Shown: piece after piece, positions 50,350 to 59,487 of the stretch | Numbering within the stretch: the first letter of the stretch is position 1 | Layout of the letters: each line of letters begins with the position of its first letter | Assembly (NCBI GenBank): GCA_020845575.1 | Contig: JADLFL010000013.1 | Span: forward strand, 35,008-99,007 | Length of the DNA: 64,000 bases | Reading direction: 5' to 3' | Origin: Acidobacteriota bacterium | GTDB lineage: Bacteria > Acidobacteriota > Vicinamibacteria > Vicinamibacterales > Vicinamibacteraceae | The notes under the pieces: generated by a model | The model's database searches: none | The model's input: only the letters and a program-made list of their open reading frames with translations | Told to the model about the DNA's origin: nothing | Translations under genes and position numbers: made by a program

Positions 50350-50556
50350 CTACGCGAGCGGCGTCTGGGGATCGATCAGGGGCTCGTCGTCGTAGAGGGG
50401 CTGGACGAACCCTTCGAGTACTTCGCGCTGCGCCGTGCGGGCGGGCTTGCCGCTCGGATCGACCTTGGGCACGCAGCCCTGGAGCAACTGCTTGGCACGG
50501 GCGGAGGCCACGACGACGAACTCGAAGGCGTTGGGAAGGGTGCTGCGATCAACCAT
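50350..50556 (-). CDS. rpoZ: RNA polymerase omega subunit
   Basis: 68 residues, short but within family range. NAFEFVVVASARAKQLLQGC is the conserved omega core that clamps the beta' C-terminus, then TAQREVLEGFV. Stabilises RNA polymerase assembly. Lies between gmk and coaBC, the usual gmk-rpoZ neighbourhood in Gram-negatives. Confidence 0.94.
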   Translation of the reverse strand: MVDRSTLPNAFEFVVVASARAKQLLQGCVPKVDPSGKPARTAQREVLEGFVQPLYDDEPLIDPQTPLA

Positions 50557-50604
50557 CTGGACAGGTCCTGGTTCCGGTGATGCCCGGCCGCGTGACCGGG
50601 CTGC

Positions 50605-51234
50605 TCAGGCGACCGGTTGGGCGCCGAACGTCTTGAGTATGGCGTGAGCCGTGCGCCGCATCCGGGGCCGTCGCACGCGCTCGCCCAGGATGATGCTCCG
50701 CATGGCCATCACGCAGGCATCGAGGTCGTCGTTGACGACCACGTAGTCGTAGTCCTCGAAGGCCGCTACCTCGCCTCTCGCCGTGTCCAACCGGCGACGA
50801 ATCGCGGCGTCGGCATCCTTGCCCCGTCCTCGCAGCCGCTGCTCCAGCACTTCGAACGACGGCGGCAGCACGAAGATCGTGACGAGCGGAATCCCCGCCG
50901 CGCGGACCTGCCCGGCCCCCTGGACGTCGATGACGAGTACCACGTCCTTGCCGGACGCCATCAGGCGTTCGACATCGTCGCGGCCCGTTCCGTAGAGGTT
51001 GCCGAACACGTCGGCGTGCTCCAGAAACGCCCCCCGGGCCACCATGGCCTCGAAGGTCTCGCGGGACACGAAATTATAGTCCACGCCGTCGCGTTCGCCC
51101 GCACGGGCCTGGCGCGACGTGTAACTGCGCGACATCGTCAGGTCCGGCACGACCTGCACCAGGCGCTCGACGACCGTCGTCTTGCCGGTCCCTGATGGGG
51201 CCGACACGACGAAGAGTTGGCCGTCGACGGTCAT
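50605..51234 (-). CDS. gmk: guanylate kinase
   Basis: 209 residues from ATG 51234 (ATG 51249, overlapping the yicC end by 11 nt, is the alternative). P-loop SAPSGTGKTTVVERL, GMP-binding SRSYTSRQARAGERDGVDYNF and the lid GRGKDADAAIRRRL. Converts GMP to GDP with ATP. Directly follows yicC, as in E. coli and many relatives. Confidence 0.95.
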   Translation of the reverse strand: MTVDGQLFVVSAPSGTGKTTVVERLVQVVPDLTMSRSYTSRQARAGERDGVDYNFVSRETFEAMVARGAFLEHADVFGNLYGTGRDDVERLMASGKDVVLVIDVQGAGQVRAAGIPLVTIFVLPPSFEVLEQRLRGRGKDADAAIRRRLDTARGEVAAFEDYDYVVVNDDLDACVMAMRSIILGERVRRPRMRRTAHAILKTFGAQPVA

Positions 51235-51238
51235 GCCG

Positions 51239-52123
51239 TCACTCGACATTCTGGACCTGCTCCCGCATCTTCTCGAGCTCGGCCTTGGCGGTCACGACCA
51301 GCGCTGATGCGCGGGCCCCTTCGGCCTTGGAGCCTATTGTATTCACCTCGCGGTTCATCTCCTGCAGCAGGAAATCGAGCTTGCGGCCGACAGGCTCGTC
51401 CCCGGCCACCAGTTCCACCCAGTGCGCCAGGTGCGCCCGCAGCCGGACCAGTTCCTCCCGGATTTCCGATCGCGACACGACTTTCACCACTTCCTGTGCG
51501 ACCGCGGCCTCGTCGACCTGCAGGTCGCGCCGCAGTTCGGCAACCCGCTCGATCAGGCGCTGCTCGAGGGCGGCGGCGCCGTCGCGGCTGGCGCCCTCGA
51601 CCTCGTCCACGAGCGCGATCAACGCATGCCGGCGCTCTTCCAGCTCCGACGCCAGGAACTGCCCTTCCGTGCGCCGCATCACGCCGAGGGCCCGCAAGGC
51701 CTCGTCGAGTGCTCCCATCACCTCTGCTTCCAGACGGGCACCATCCACGCCCGCCCGCTCCTCGCGCACGACGAGGGCCTGCGGCAGGCGCAGCACGTCG
51801 CCGGGCTGGAGCGCCCCCGTCACGAGTCCGCTCTCCCGCACGGGTGTCAACGCTTCGGACACGGCGCGAACCAGCTCGTGGTCGATCGCGATGGTCCTGA
51901 CCGGCTCGATGCGCTCCTGCACGGCGATGGTCACGTCCACGCGACCTCTCGCCACCTGCTGCTGAATCGCCGTGCGCAGCGCCGTCTCGAAGGTCTGTAC
52001 CGACTGCGGGACGCGGAACTGGACGTCGAGATGCCGGTGATTGACGCTGCGCAGCGTGACGTCGACCGACAGCTCCGGCGTCTCCCGCGTGGCTGCCGCA
52101 AACCCTGTCATCGAGACGATCAT
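51239..52123 (-). CDS. yicC: YicC-family endoribonuclease
   Basis: 294 residues. N-terminal signature MIVSMTGFAAATRETPELS and the C-terminal DUF1732 part with DFLLQEMNREVNTIGSKAE. YicC-type proteins have been shown to be endoribonucleases acting with small-RNA decay. Start overlaps the upstream ABC exporter's stop (ATGA). Confidence 0.94.
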   Translation of the reverse strand: MIVSMTGFAAATRETPELSVDVTLRSVNHRHLDVQFRVPQSVQTFETALRTAIQQQVARGRVDVTIAVQERIEPVRTIAIDHELVRAVSEALTPVRESGLVTGALQPGDVLRLPQALVVREERAGVDGARLEAEVMGALDEALRALGVMRRTEGQFLASELEERRHALIALVDEVEGASRDGAAALEQRLIERVAELRRDLQVDEAAVAQEVVKVVSRSEIREELVRLRAHLAHWVELVAGDEPVGRKLDFLLQEMNREVNTIGSKAEGARASALVVTAKAELEKMREQVQNVE

Positions 52124-53922
52124 GGTTCTCCCATCGCCGGCGCCGCGTTGGACATCGCAGGTGAGCCTGTCGCGGACGGCGTCGAATCGGCGCCATTGGC
52201 GCCGAACACTTGTAGCGCGTACAAACGGCTGTACACGCCGCCATCCCGCGCGAGCAATTCGTCGTGCCTGCCCGTCTCCACGATCCGCCCGTGCTCGAGG
52301 ACGATGATGCGATCGGCGCTGCGCACCGTGGAGAGCCGGTGCGCGATCACGAACGACGTCCTGTTGCGCATGAGCACCTGCAGCGCATCCTGCACGAGTC
52401 GCTCGGATTCGGCGTCGAGCGACGAGGTGGCCTCGTCCAGCACGAGGATGGGGGGATCCTTCAACAACGCGCGCGCGATGGCCAGACGTTGTCGCTGTCC
52501 TCCCGACAAACGTCCGCCGCGCTCGCCGATGCGCGTCTCGTAGCGCTCGGGCAGGAGCGCGATGAACTCGTGCGCGTGCGCGGCGCGCGCCGCCGCCTCG
52601 ATCTCCGCCATCGATGCGTCAGGACGCCCGTACGCGATGTTGTGCGCGATCGTGTCATCGAAGAGCACGGTCTCCTGCGTCACCAGACCGATCTGCGATC
52701 GAAGCGATCGAACCGTCACCTCGCGCACGTCCATGTCGTCGATCAGGATCGCGCCGCCCGTGACGTCATAGAAGCGTGGCAACAGGTTCACGAGCGTCGA
52801 CTTGCCCGCGCCGCTGAGCCCCACGATCGCGACGATCTCACCGGCATTGACGCGGAACGACACGCCATCGAGCACGCGACGGCGCTCGCGATCGGCGTAG
52901 GCGAAACTCACGTCCCTGAACTCGACGCCGCATACGGGCCTGGCCATGGTGGCGGCGTTCGGCCCGTCGGTGACTTCCGTGTGCGTGTCGAGCAGTTCGA
53001 AGATGCGCTGCGCCGCCGCCATGGCCTGCTGGAGCGTGGCGTTCACACGACTCAGGCGCTTGATCGGCTCGTACATCAGGAACAGCGTGGTGACAAAGAG
53101 CATGAACTCGCCCATCGTCAGGCGCCCCTGACCGATCTGCGACGACCCGTACCAGATCATGGCGGCCACGGCCATGCCACCAAGCCACTCCATGAGCGGG
53201 GGTAACGCCGACACCGTGCTCGTCACCTGCATGTTCGTGCGATAGACGCGCTGCGACGCCTCCTCGAAGCGCGCCTGCTCGCGGGCTTCCGCGCCGAATG
53301 CCTTGACAATGCGGTGACCGCCGAAGGCTTCAGCCGTGATGTGCGTGAGGACTTCGAGCTGCTCCTGCGAACGCCGTCCGCGGCGCCGCACGCGCTGGCC
53401 GAGGCGGACGAGCGGGTAGATGAGGACGGGCGCGCCGGTGAGCGACACGAGCGCAAGACGGGCGTCGTGGTAGAAGAGCAACCCGACGTACGCCACCAGC
53501 GTGATGCCCTCGCGGATCAAGTCGCCCATCGTCTGCGACACGACCTGCTGCACCTGGTTGACGTCGTTGTTGACGCGCGACAGCAACTGGCCCGTCGATC
53601 GCCGCGAGAAGAACGCCGCCGACTGGCCGAGCACGTGACCGAACATCTGATCGCGGATGTCGCGCACCACGCGCTGCCCGACGTCGGTCATCCAGTACGC
53701 CGAGAGATAGGCCCCCAGGCCCTTGATCAGGTACACGCTGACGATCGCCAGCGCGATCGTGTTCAACTGCGACTGGTTGCCGAGCGCCTGGTCGAAGATC
53801 GGCTTGATCAGATAGACGACGCCCGCCGATGCGGCGGCATACGCCACCATCGCCGCGAAGGCCGCGACCAGGCGCCCCCGATACGGCGCCGCATACCGAA
53901 GGAGCCTGAGGAGGACAGTCAC
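52120..53922 (-). CDS. MsbA-like ABC exporter (lipid A/lipid flippase type)
   Basis: 600 residues from GTG 53922, 4 nt after galE; the longer frame to 54129 runs inside galE. Six membrane helices in the first 320 residues, then an ATPase domain: Walker A VGLSGAGKSTLVNLLPRFYD, Q-loop VTQETVLFDDTI, signature LSGGQRQRLAIARAL, Walker B LVLDEATSSLD, H-loop IAHRLSTVRSAD. Half-transporter that dimerises; sequence and place beside ugd and galE suit export of lipid-linked polysaccharide or lipid A. Coupled downstream to yicC. Confidence 0.92.
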   Translation of the reverse strand: MTVLLRLLRYAAPYRGRLVAAFAAMVAYAAASAGVVYLIKPIFDQALGNQSQLNTIALAIVSVYLIKGLGAYLSAYWMTDVGQRVVRDIRDQMFGHVLGQSAAFFSRRSTGQLLSRVNNDVNQVQQVVSQTMGDLIREGITLVAYVGLLFYHDARLALVSLTGAPVLIYPLVRLGQRVRRRGRRSQEQLEVLTHITAEAFGGHRIVKAFGAEAREQARFEEASQRVYRTNMQVTSTVSALPPLMEWLGGMAVAAMIWYGSSQIGQGRLTMGEFMLFVTTLFLMYEPIKRLSRVNATLQQAMAAAQRIFELLDTHTEVTDGPNAATMARPVCGVEFRDVSFAYADRERRRVLDGVSFRVNAGEIVAIVGLSGAGKSTLVNLLPRFYDVTGGAILIDDMDVREVTVRSLRSQIGLVTQETVLFDDTIAHNIAYGRPDASMAEIEAAARAAHAHEFIALLPERYETRIGERGGRLSGGQRQRLAIARALLKDPPILVLDEATSSLDAESERLVQDALQVLMRNRTSFVIAHRLSTVRSADRIIVLEHGRIVETGRHDELLARDGGVYSRLYALQVFGANGADSTPSATGSPAMSNAAPAMGEP

Positions 53923-53926
53923 TCGA

Positions 53927-54952
53927 TCAGCAGACGGATCCCCGGTCGCCGTAGCCGTGCGGGTGCGCGTCGAACCAGCGCCACGCCGTGCCCACGATCG
54001 CGTCGAGTTCGGCGTAGCGCGGCTCCCAGCCGAGCGCCTCACGAATCGCGGCGTTGGCCGCAAAGAGCGTCGACGGGTCGCCAGGTCGACGCGGTCCGAA
54101 GGTGTGCGGGACCTGACGTCCGGCGACACGCGACACAGCGTCGATGACGTCCGTCACCGAGCGCGGCACGCCCGTGCCCACGTTGAAACGCGCCGACGGA
54201 CTGCCCGCTTCCAGCGATTCGAGCGCGCGCACGTGCGCATCGGCCAGATCGGTGACATGGATGTAGTCGCGCAGGCACGTGCCGTCCGGCGTCGGGTAAT
54301 CGGTGCCGAACACATGCAGCGAGTCGGTGCCGCGGGCCGCGAAGATGGCGCGCGGGATGATGTGAATCTCGGGCGAGTGGTCTTCGCCGAGCAGGCCATC
54401 GGGATCCGCCCCGGCGGCGTTGAAGTAGCGCAGGGCCACGCTACGCAGCCCGTATGCCGTTTCGAAGTGCGGCAGCGCACGCTCGACGGCCAGCTTGGTT
54501 TCGCCGTACGCATTGATCGGCTGTTGCGGGTGCGTCTCGTCGATGGGCACGCGCTGCGGCTCGCCGTACGTCGCGCAGGTGGACGAGAAGATGAGACGCG
54601 TGACGCCTGCGCGGCACAACCCGTCGAACAGGCCGATCGAGCCCGCCACGTTGTTGCGGTAGTACCCGGCGGGGTCGTGCACCGAGTCGGCCACCGACAG
54701 CCATGCGGCAAAATGCATGGCCGCGTCGACGTCGTGCGTTCGGCAGGTCTCCGCCACGCGATCCGTGTCGGCGATGGACGCCTCGACAACCGTCAACTGG
54801 TCGCGCGCCGCAACCGTTTGCAGCGCCGCGCACGCGCCACGATGACCGGCCGAGAAGTCGTCGAACACGACCACCCGGCGTCCGGCGGCGAGCAGGGCCT
54901 TCACGGCGTGACTGCCGATGTACCCTGCCCCGCCGGTCACGAGCACGGCCAT
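53927..54952 (-). CDS. galE: UDP-glucose 4-epimerase
   Basis: 341 residues. LVTGGAGYIGSHAVKALL Rossmann motif, ISSTCATYGEPQ with Ser/Thr and catalytic Y-x3-K in NAYGETKLAVERAL, plus YFNAAGADPDG typical of GalE. Supplies UDP-galactose for the polysaccharide genes nearby. Start ATG 54952 is 4 nt after the ugd stop. Confidence 0.95.
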   Translation of the reverse strand: MAVLVTGGAGYIGSHAVKALLAAGRRVVVFDDFSAGHRGACAALQTVAARDQLTVVEASIADTDRVAETCRTHDVDAAMHFAAWLSVADSVHDPAGYYRNNVAGSIGLFDGLCRAGVTRLIFSSTCATYGEPQRVPIDETHPQQPINAYGETKLAVERALPHFETAYGLRSVALRYFNAAGADPDGLLGEDHSPEIHIIPRAIFAARGTDSLHVFGTDYPTPDGTCLRDYIHVTDLADAHVRALESLEAGSPSARFNVGTGVPRSVTDVIDAVSRVAGRQVPHTFGPRRPGDPSTLFAANAAIREALGWEPRYAELDAIVGTAWRWFDAHPHGYGDRGSVC

Positions 54953-54956
54953 CGCG

Positions 54957-56252
54957 CTATCGTCCGATCGAGTAGTACGTGAATCCCTGCGCTGCGATCG
55001 CGTCGGGCTTGTAGATGTTGCGGCCATCGAAGATGACCGGTGCCTTCATGCGCTTCTTCATGCGCGCGAAGTCGGGCTCACGGAACTCGTTCCACTCGGT
55101 GACGAGCGCGAGCGCGTCTGCCCCCTTGAGCGCGTCGTAGGCATTCCTGCAGTACGTGATCCTGTCGCCGAAGATGCGGCGGGCGGTCTCGCGCGCTTCA
55201 GGGTCGTACGCCTGCACGGTCGCCCCCGCCTTCAGGAGCCCCTCGATGATCGTGATGGCCGGTGCCTCGCGCATGTCGTCGGTGCGCGGCTTGAACGCCA
55301 GCCCCCACACGCCGATGGTCTTGCCCTTCAGTGTCCGCAGACGCTGGCGCATCATCTGGAGCAACTTCTTCTTCTGCTGCGCGTTCACGTCCTCGACGGC
55401 GTCGAGGATCTTGAAGTCGTAGCCCTTGTCGCGCGAGAACTTCAGGATCGCCTTGACGTCCTTCGGGAAGCAACTGCCGCCGTAGCCCACGCCCGGGAAC
55501 AGGAACGACGGTCCGATGCGGGCGTCCGAGGCCACCGCGCGGCGTACCTGGTCCACGTTGGCGCCATACAACTCGCACACGCGCGCGACTTCGTTCATGA
55601 AGGAGATGCGGGTGGCCAGCATCGCGTTCGCGGCGTACTTGCACAGCTCCGCGCTCGCGCAGTCCATGACCATGATCGGCGCGCCCGTCCGCGTGAACGG
55701 CGCGTACAGCTCGGTCATCACCTTCGCCCCGCGCTCATCGTCAGCCCCGATCACCACGCGATCGGGCTTGAGGAAGTCGTCGACGGCGGCGCCCTGCTTC
55801 AGGAACTCGGGGTTGCTCACCACACTGAAGGGGTGCGAGGTCTCCTTGCGCATCACCTCACGCACCCGCTCGGACGTCCCGACAGGCACCGTGCTCTTGT
55901 CGACGATGACCTTGTAGCCGTCCATGGCACGCGCGACGTCACGCGCCACGCCGAGCACGTGCTTGAGATCGGCCGAGCCGTCCTCGGCTTCCGGAGTGCC
56001 CACCGCGATGAAGATGATGCCGGACGCCTTGACGGCGGCCGGAAGCTCGGTGGTGAACGTGAGGCGCTTCTCGGCGGCGTTGCGCTTGACGATCTCTTCG
56101 AGCCCGGGCTCGTAGATGGGGATCTTCCCGCGCTTGAGGGCCTTCACCTTCTCGGCGTTCGAGTCCACGCAGATGACGTCGTTACCGTTCTCCGCGAAAC
56201 ACGCGCCGACCACCAGACCCACGTAGCCGGTCCCCACGACTGCGATCTTCAC
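54957..56252 (-). CDS. ugd: UDP-glucose 6-dehydrogenase
   Basis: 431 residues from GTG 56252 with GGGAGGAG about 7 nt upstream. VVGTGYVGLVVGACFAENG is the NAD site; GGSCFPKDVKAILKF holds the catalytic Cys; DKSTVPVGT and the C-terminal domain RNAYDALKGADALALVTEW complete the fold. Oxidises UDP-glucose to UDP-glucuronate, which the UXS-type gene at the right end of the window would decarboxylate. First gene of a nine-gene minus-strand run. Confidence 0.96.
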   Translation of the reverse strand: MKIAVVGTGYVGLVVGACFAENGNDVICVDSNAEKVKALKRGKIPIYEPGLEEIVKRNAAEKRLTFTTELPAAVKASGIIFIAVGTPEAEDGSADLKHVLGVARDVARAMDGYKVIVDKSTVPVGTSERVREVMRKETSHPFSVVSNPEFLKQGAAVDDFLKPDRVVIGADDERGAKVMTELYAPFTRTGAPIMVMDCASAELCKYAANAMLATRISFMNEVARVCELYGANVDQVRRAVASDARIGPSFLFPGVGYGGSCFPKDVKAILKFSRDKGYDFKILDAVEDVNAQQKKKLLQMMRQRLRTLKGKTIGVWGLAFKPRTDDMREAPAITIIEGLLKAGATVQAYDPEARETARRIFGDRITYCRNAYDALKGADALALVTEWNEFREPDFARMKKRMKAPVIFDGRNIYKPDAIAAQGFTYYSIGR

Positions 56253-56324
56253 TCCGCGCTCCTCCCGCCGTCCTCGTTCGCGTCGCCAGAGAGGACGCAC
56301 GACGAGCGGCCGAACGCCTTACGC

Positions 56325-56330
56325 TAGCAT
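56325..56330 (+). promoter_or_regulatory. -10-like hexamer of the glycosyltransferase operon
   Basis: TAGCAT ends 7 nt before GTG 56338; no ribosome-binding site between. Leaderless start suspected; divergent from ugd. Confidence 0.3.
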
Positions 56331-56337
56331 ACGTGCC

Positions 56338-57438
56338 GTGAGGGTGCTGCTCGACTATCGGCCGGCGCTGCGCGCCCGGACCGGCGTGGGCGAGTACGTC
56401 CATCGTACGGCGCTCGCTCTCTGCGAGACCGCCGCGCAGGGCGCCCGCGTCGCCGTGTTCTCGAGCAGTTGGAAGGACCGCCTCGCGTCGCCCGCTCCAG
56501 GCATCGACGCGGTGGACGCGCGTGTGCCGGTGCGAGTCCTGAACTGGGCCTGGCACCGCCTGGCGTGGCCGCCCGTCGAGTGGCTTGCCGGTGACGCCGC
56601 CGTGGCGCACTCCCCCACGCCCCTCCTGCTGCCGGCCAGTCGCGCAGCGCAGGTCGTCACCGTCCACGACCTGTTCTTCCTCGACCACCCCGACGCGACG
56701 CAGGCCGAGATCAGACGCGACTACGCCGCACTGGTGACCGATCATGCGCGACGCGCCGACCTGGTCGTGACGGTCTCGGAGACGGTGGCGGCGCAGGTCG
56801 TCCAGCGTCTCGACGTCGATCCTGCCCGCGTGGTGACATGCCCGAATGGCGCGCCTGACTGGACGCCTCGCTCCGGCGTCCCCATCGACGGACCGGTGGT
56901 GTTTGTCGGCACGCTGGAACCACGCAAGAACGTCGGCGGGCTGCTCGACGCCTGGGAGGCCCTGATCTCGGGAGGACTCCGCATTCCGCTCCTGCTGGCC
57001 GGCGGCGCGCCCGCATCAGCCGCTCCACTGCTCGCACGGCTCGAACGTGCGCCCCTGCATGGCGTCGTTCGCCACGTCGGCTACCTGCAGGACGCCGACA
57101 GGCGCGCGTTCTACGACGCCGCACGCGTCCTCATTCTGCCGTCGTGGGACGAGGGCTTCGGACTGCCAGCCGTCGAAGCCATGGCCGCCGGTGTGCCTGT
57201 CGTCGTGTCGCGGCGGGGCGCGCTGCCCGAGGTCTGTGGCGACGCCGCGGCGTACGTCGAGCCCGACGACCCGTCGGGCATCGCCACGACGATGGCCGAC
57301 CTGCTCGCGTCTCCCGAACGACTCGACACCATGCGCGCGCGCGGTGCGGTCCGAGCACGCCACTATTCCTGGCACGCGTCGGCCGAGCGGCTCTGGGCTG
57401 CGTATGCGGGCGCGACGGCGCGACGGGCGGCACGCTGA
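56338..57438 (+). CDS. glycosyltransferase family 4
   Basis: 366 residues from GTG 56338. GT-B layout: N-lobe with RTGVGEYVHR and HDLFFLDHPDA, then FVGTLEPRKNVGGLLDA (donor-binding) and EGFGLPAVEAMAAGVPVVVSRRGALPE, the E-x7-E nucleotide-sugar motif of GT4. Cytosolic, probably membrane-associated; donor sugar unknown. Its stop and the next ATG overlap as TGATG. Confidence 0.92.
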   Translation: MRVLLDYRPALRARTGVGEYVHRTALALCETAAQGARVAVFSSSWKDRLASPAPGIDAVDARVPVRVLNWAWHRLAWPPVEWLAGDAAVAHSPTPLLLPASRAAQVVTVHDLFFLDHPDATQAEIRRDYAALVTDHARRADLVVTVSETVAAQVVQRLDVDPARVVTCPNGAPDWTPRSGVPIDGPVVFVGTLEPRKNVGGLLDAWEALISGGLRIPLLLAGGAPASAAPLLARLERAPLHGVVRHVGYLQDADRRAFYDAARVLILPSWDEGFGLPAVEAMAAGVPVVVSRRGALPEVCGDAAAYVEPDDPSGIATTMADLLASPERLDTMRARGAVRARHYSWHASAERLWAAYAGATARRAAR

Positions 57439-58577
57439 TGCGAGTCGCCATCGACGCATCGGAGCTGGGTGGACGCCCCACGGGTGTCGGCCGGTACCTG
57501 CGCGAACTGATCGCGCGCTGGACGCGGATGCCCGCGTGCGACGGGTCGCAGCTCCTGCTGTATGCACCGTTCGAGGCACCAGCCACGCTGGACCACTCGT
57601 CTGGTCCGGGTGCGCGAACGACGTGGCGCGTTGTGGGTGGCGCGCGCGGCACGCTGTGGCAACAGCGCGATCTTGCACGCGCGGTGCGCGCCGACGCCGT
57701 CGACGTGTTCTTCGCGCCCGCCTACACGGCGCCGCTCCGGCTTGCCTGCCCCACCGTCGTCTCGATCCACGACGTGTCGTTCGCGGCACGGCCCGAGTGG
57801 TACGCATGGACGCACGGCCTGCGACTCCGCCTGTTGGCACGTCTCTCGGCCCGCCGCGCGCGCGCCGTCCTCACGCTGACGAGATTCTCCGCCGCCGAAA
57901 TCACCGGACATCTCGGCGTTTCCGCGGATCGCATCCACGTGGTGCCGCTGGCGGTCGACTATCTCGATGCGCCGCCCGTTCCGCAGGCACCCGCCGCAGC
58001 AGTCCCGGTCGTGCTGTTTGTCGGGTCGATTTTCGAGCGTCGTCATCTGCCGCTCCTGATCGAGGCCACCGCGCTGGCCCGACGGCGCATCCCGGGGCTG
58101 CAACTCGACGTGATTGGCGAGAACCGGACGTCGCCCCGGCAGGATCTCGAGCGCATCGCGCACGACGCCGGCGCGGCCGACGTGCTGCGCCTGCGCGACT
58201 ACGTGTCCGATGCGGATCTGGCGGCCGCGTACGCGTCGGCCAGCGTCTTCGCGTTTCTCTCCGAGTACGAAGGCTTCGGCCTCACGCCGCTCGAAGCCAT
58301 GCGCGGCGGCCTGCCCGCGATCGTGCTGGACACGCCTGTCGCGCGCGAGGTCTACGGTGCGGCCGCCACGTACGTCCCCCTCGGAGACGCGCAAGCCGTT
58401 GCTGACGCGTTGACGCGCCTCGTCGAGGATCCGGTCGAGCGGGCCGCACGCATCGCCGCGGGTGATGCGCTCGTCGCCGGCTACAAGTGGAACGATGCCG
58501 CACGGCGTACGTGGGACGTGGTGGTGGCGGCGGGCGGCCAATCGACGGGCCGGCGCGACGTGGAGACGCCCGCGTGA
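57438..58577 (+). CDS. glycosyltransferase family 4
   Basis: 379 residues from ATG 57438; the frame is open upstream into the previous gene. Similar plan to the preceding enzyme (GRPTGVGRYLRELI, SIHDVSFAARPEWY, LFVGSIFERRHLPLLIEA, YEGFGLTPLEAMRGGLPAIVL) but clearly divergent, so a different linkage is likely. Its stop overlaps the following GTG (GTGA). Confidence 0.92.
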   Translation: MRVAIDASELGGRPTGVGRYLRELIARWTRMPACDGSQLLLYAPFEAPATLDHSSGPGARTTWRVVGGARGTLWQQRDLARAVRADAVDVFFAPAYTAPLRLACPTVVSIHDVSFAARPEWYAWTHGLRLRLLARLSARRARAVLTLTRFSAAEITGHLGVSADRIHVVPLAVDYLDAPPVPQAPAAAVPVVLFVGSIFERRHLPLLIEATALARRRIPGLQLDVIGENRTSPRQDLERIAHDAGAADVLRLRDYVSDADLAAAYASASVFAFLSEYEGFGLTPLEAMRGGLPAIVLDTPVAREVYGAAATYVPLGDAQAVADALTRLVEDPVERAARIAAGDALVAGYKWNDAARRTWDVVVAAGGQSTGRRDVETPA

Positions 58578-59389
58578 CGGCCTCACTCTCGATCGTCGTC
58601 GTCACGTTCAACGCACAGGCAGACGTCCTCGCCTGCCTTGCATCGGTGCACGCGTCTCCCCCTGCACGCGAATGGGACCTGATCGTCGTGGACAACGCCT
58701 CGTCGGACGGCACGCCGGATGCCGTCGCGAAGGCATGGCCGCGGGTCGACGTCGTCCGCCTCCCGAGCAATGTCGGCTTCGCGGCGGCCAACAACATCGG
58801 CATCAGGCGAACGCGCGGCGAGTTCGTGCTGCTCCTCAACAGCGACACGCTCGTGGGCGCCGGTCAGCTCGACGCGCTGTGTGGCGCCCTCGCGGCGACG
58901 CCTGGGGCGGCGGCTGCAGGTCCTGCCCTGCTCGATGGCAACGGCGTCCAGGAGCTGTCGTACGGGCCCATGATCTCCCCCGTCGGGGAGATCCGCCAGC
59001 AACTGCGGCAGTGGGCGCGCGATAGCGGCCCTGCCTGGCTGTGCAGGCGCGTGGTCGCGGCGATGCAGCGCCGGCGGTTCGTCGACTGGGTCAGCGGTGC
59101 CTGCCTGCTGGTCCGGCGGACCGCCGCCGAGCAGGTGGGGCTCCTCGACGAGCGGTACTTCATGTACTGCGAGGACGTCGACTTCTGCGCGTCGCTGCGA
59201 GCCGCCGGCCATCGCATCCTGTACGCGCCGGAGGTCGAGGTCACGCACCTCCGCGGCCGCTCGCGCGCCACGGCGCCCGCCGCAACCCGGGATCACTACC
59301 GCGCCAGCCAGCTTGCCTTCTACCGCAAACACCACCCCCGCTGGGTTCGCCCCCTCCAGTGGTACCTCGCCGTCCGACGAAGGGGCTGA
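58574..59389 (+). CDS. glycosyltransferase family 2 (rhamnosyltransferase-like)
   Basis: 271 residues from GTG 58574 overlapping the previous stop. GT-A features: SIVVVTFNAQADVLACL, VVDNASSDGT (acidic nucleotide-binding), LLLNSDTLV (metal-binding D-x-D-like), and ERYFMYCEDVDFCASLRAAG (catalytic ED region) typical of WbbL-type rhamnosyltransferases. The stop codon lies in the loop of a repeat hairpin. Confidence 0.92.
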   Translation: MTASLSIVVVTFNAQADVLACLASVHASPPAREWDLIVVDNASSDGTPDAVAKAWPRVDVVRLPSNVGFAAANNIGIRRTRGEFVLLLNSDTLVGAGQLDALCGALAATPGAAAAGPALLDGNGVQELSYGPMISPVGEIRQQLRQWARDSGPAWLCRRVVAAMQRRRFVDWVSGACLLVRRTAAEQVGLLDERYFMYCEDVDFCASLRAAGHRILYAPEVEVTHLRGRSRATAPAATRDHYRASQLAFYRKHHPRWVRPLQWYLAVRRRG

Positions 59390-59405
59390 CGCCCCTTCGC
59401 ACCAT
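59378..59405. repeat. REP-like hairpin followed by CACCAT
   Basis: CGAAGGGGC (59378-59386) and GCCCCTTCG (59391-59399) form a 9-bp stem with loop TGAC, then CACCAT at 59400-59405. The same plan recurs at 63211-63238. The stop codon TGA of the GT2 gene is the first three loop bases. Confidence 0.6.
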
Positions 59406-59487
59406 ACGGAAACGCTCCATCCCCCTGGCGCCTCCGGTTGCCGGTTGCCCGTTGCCGGACGTTGCGAATGCTAGACTCGCCGAACGA

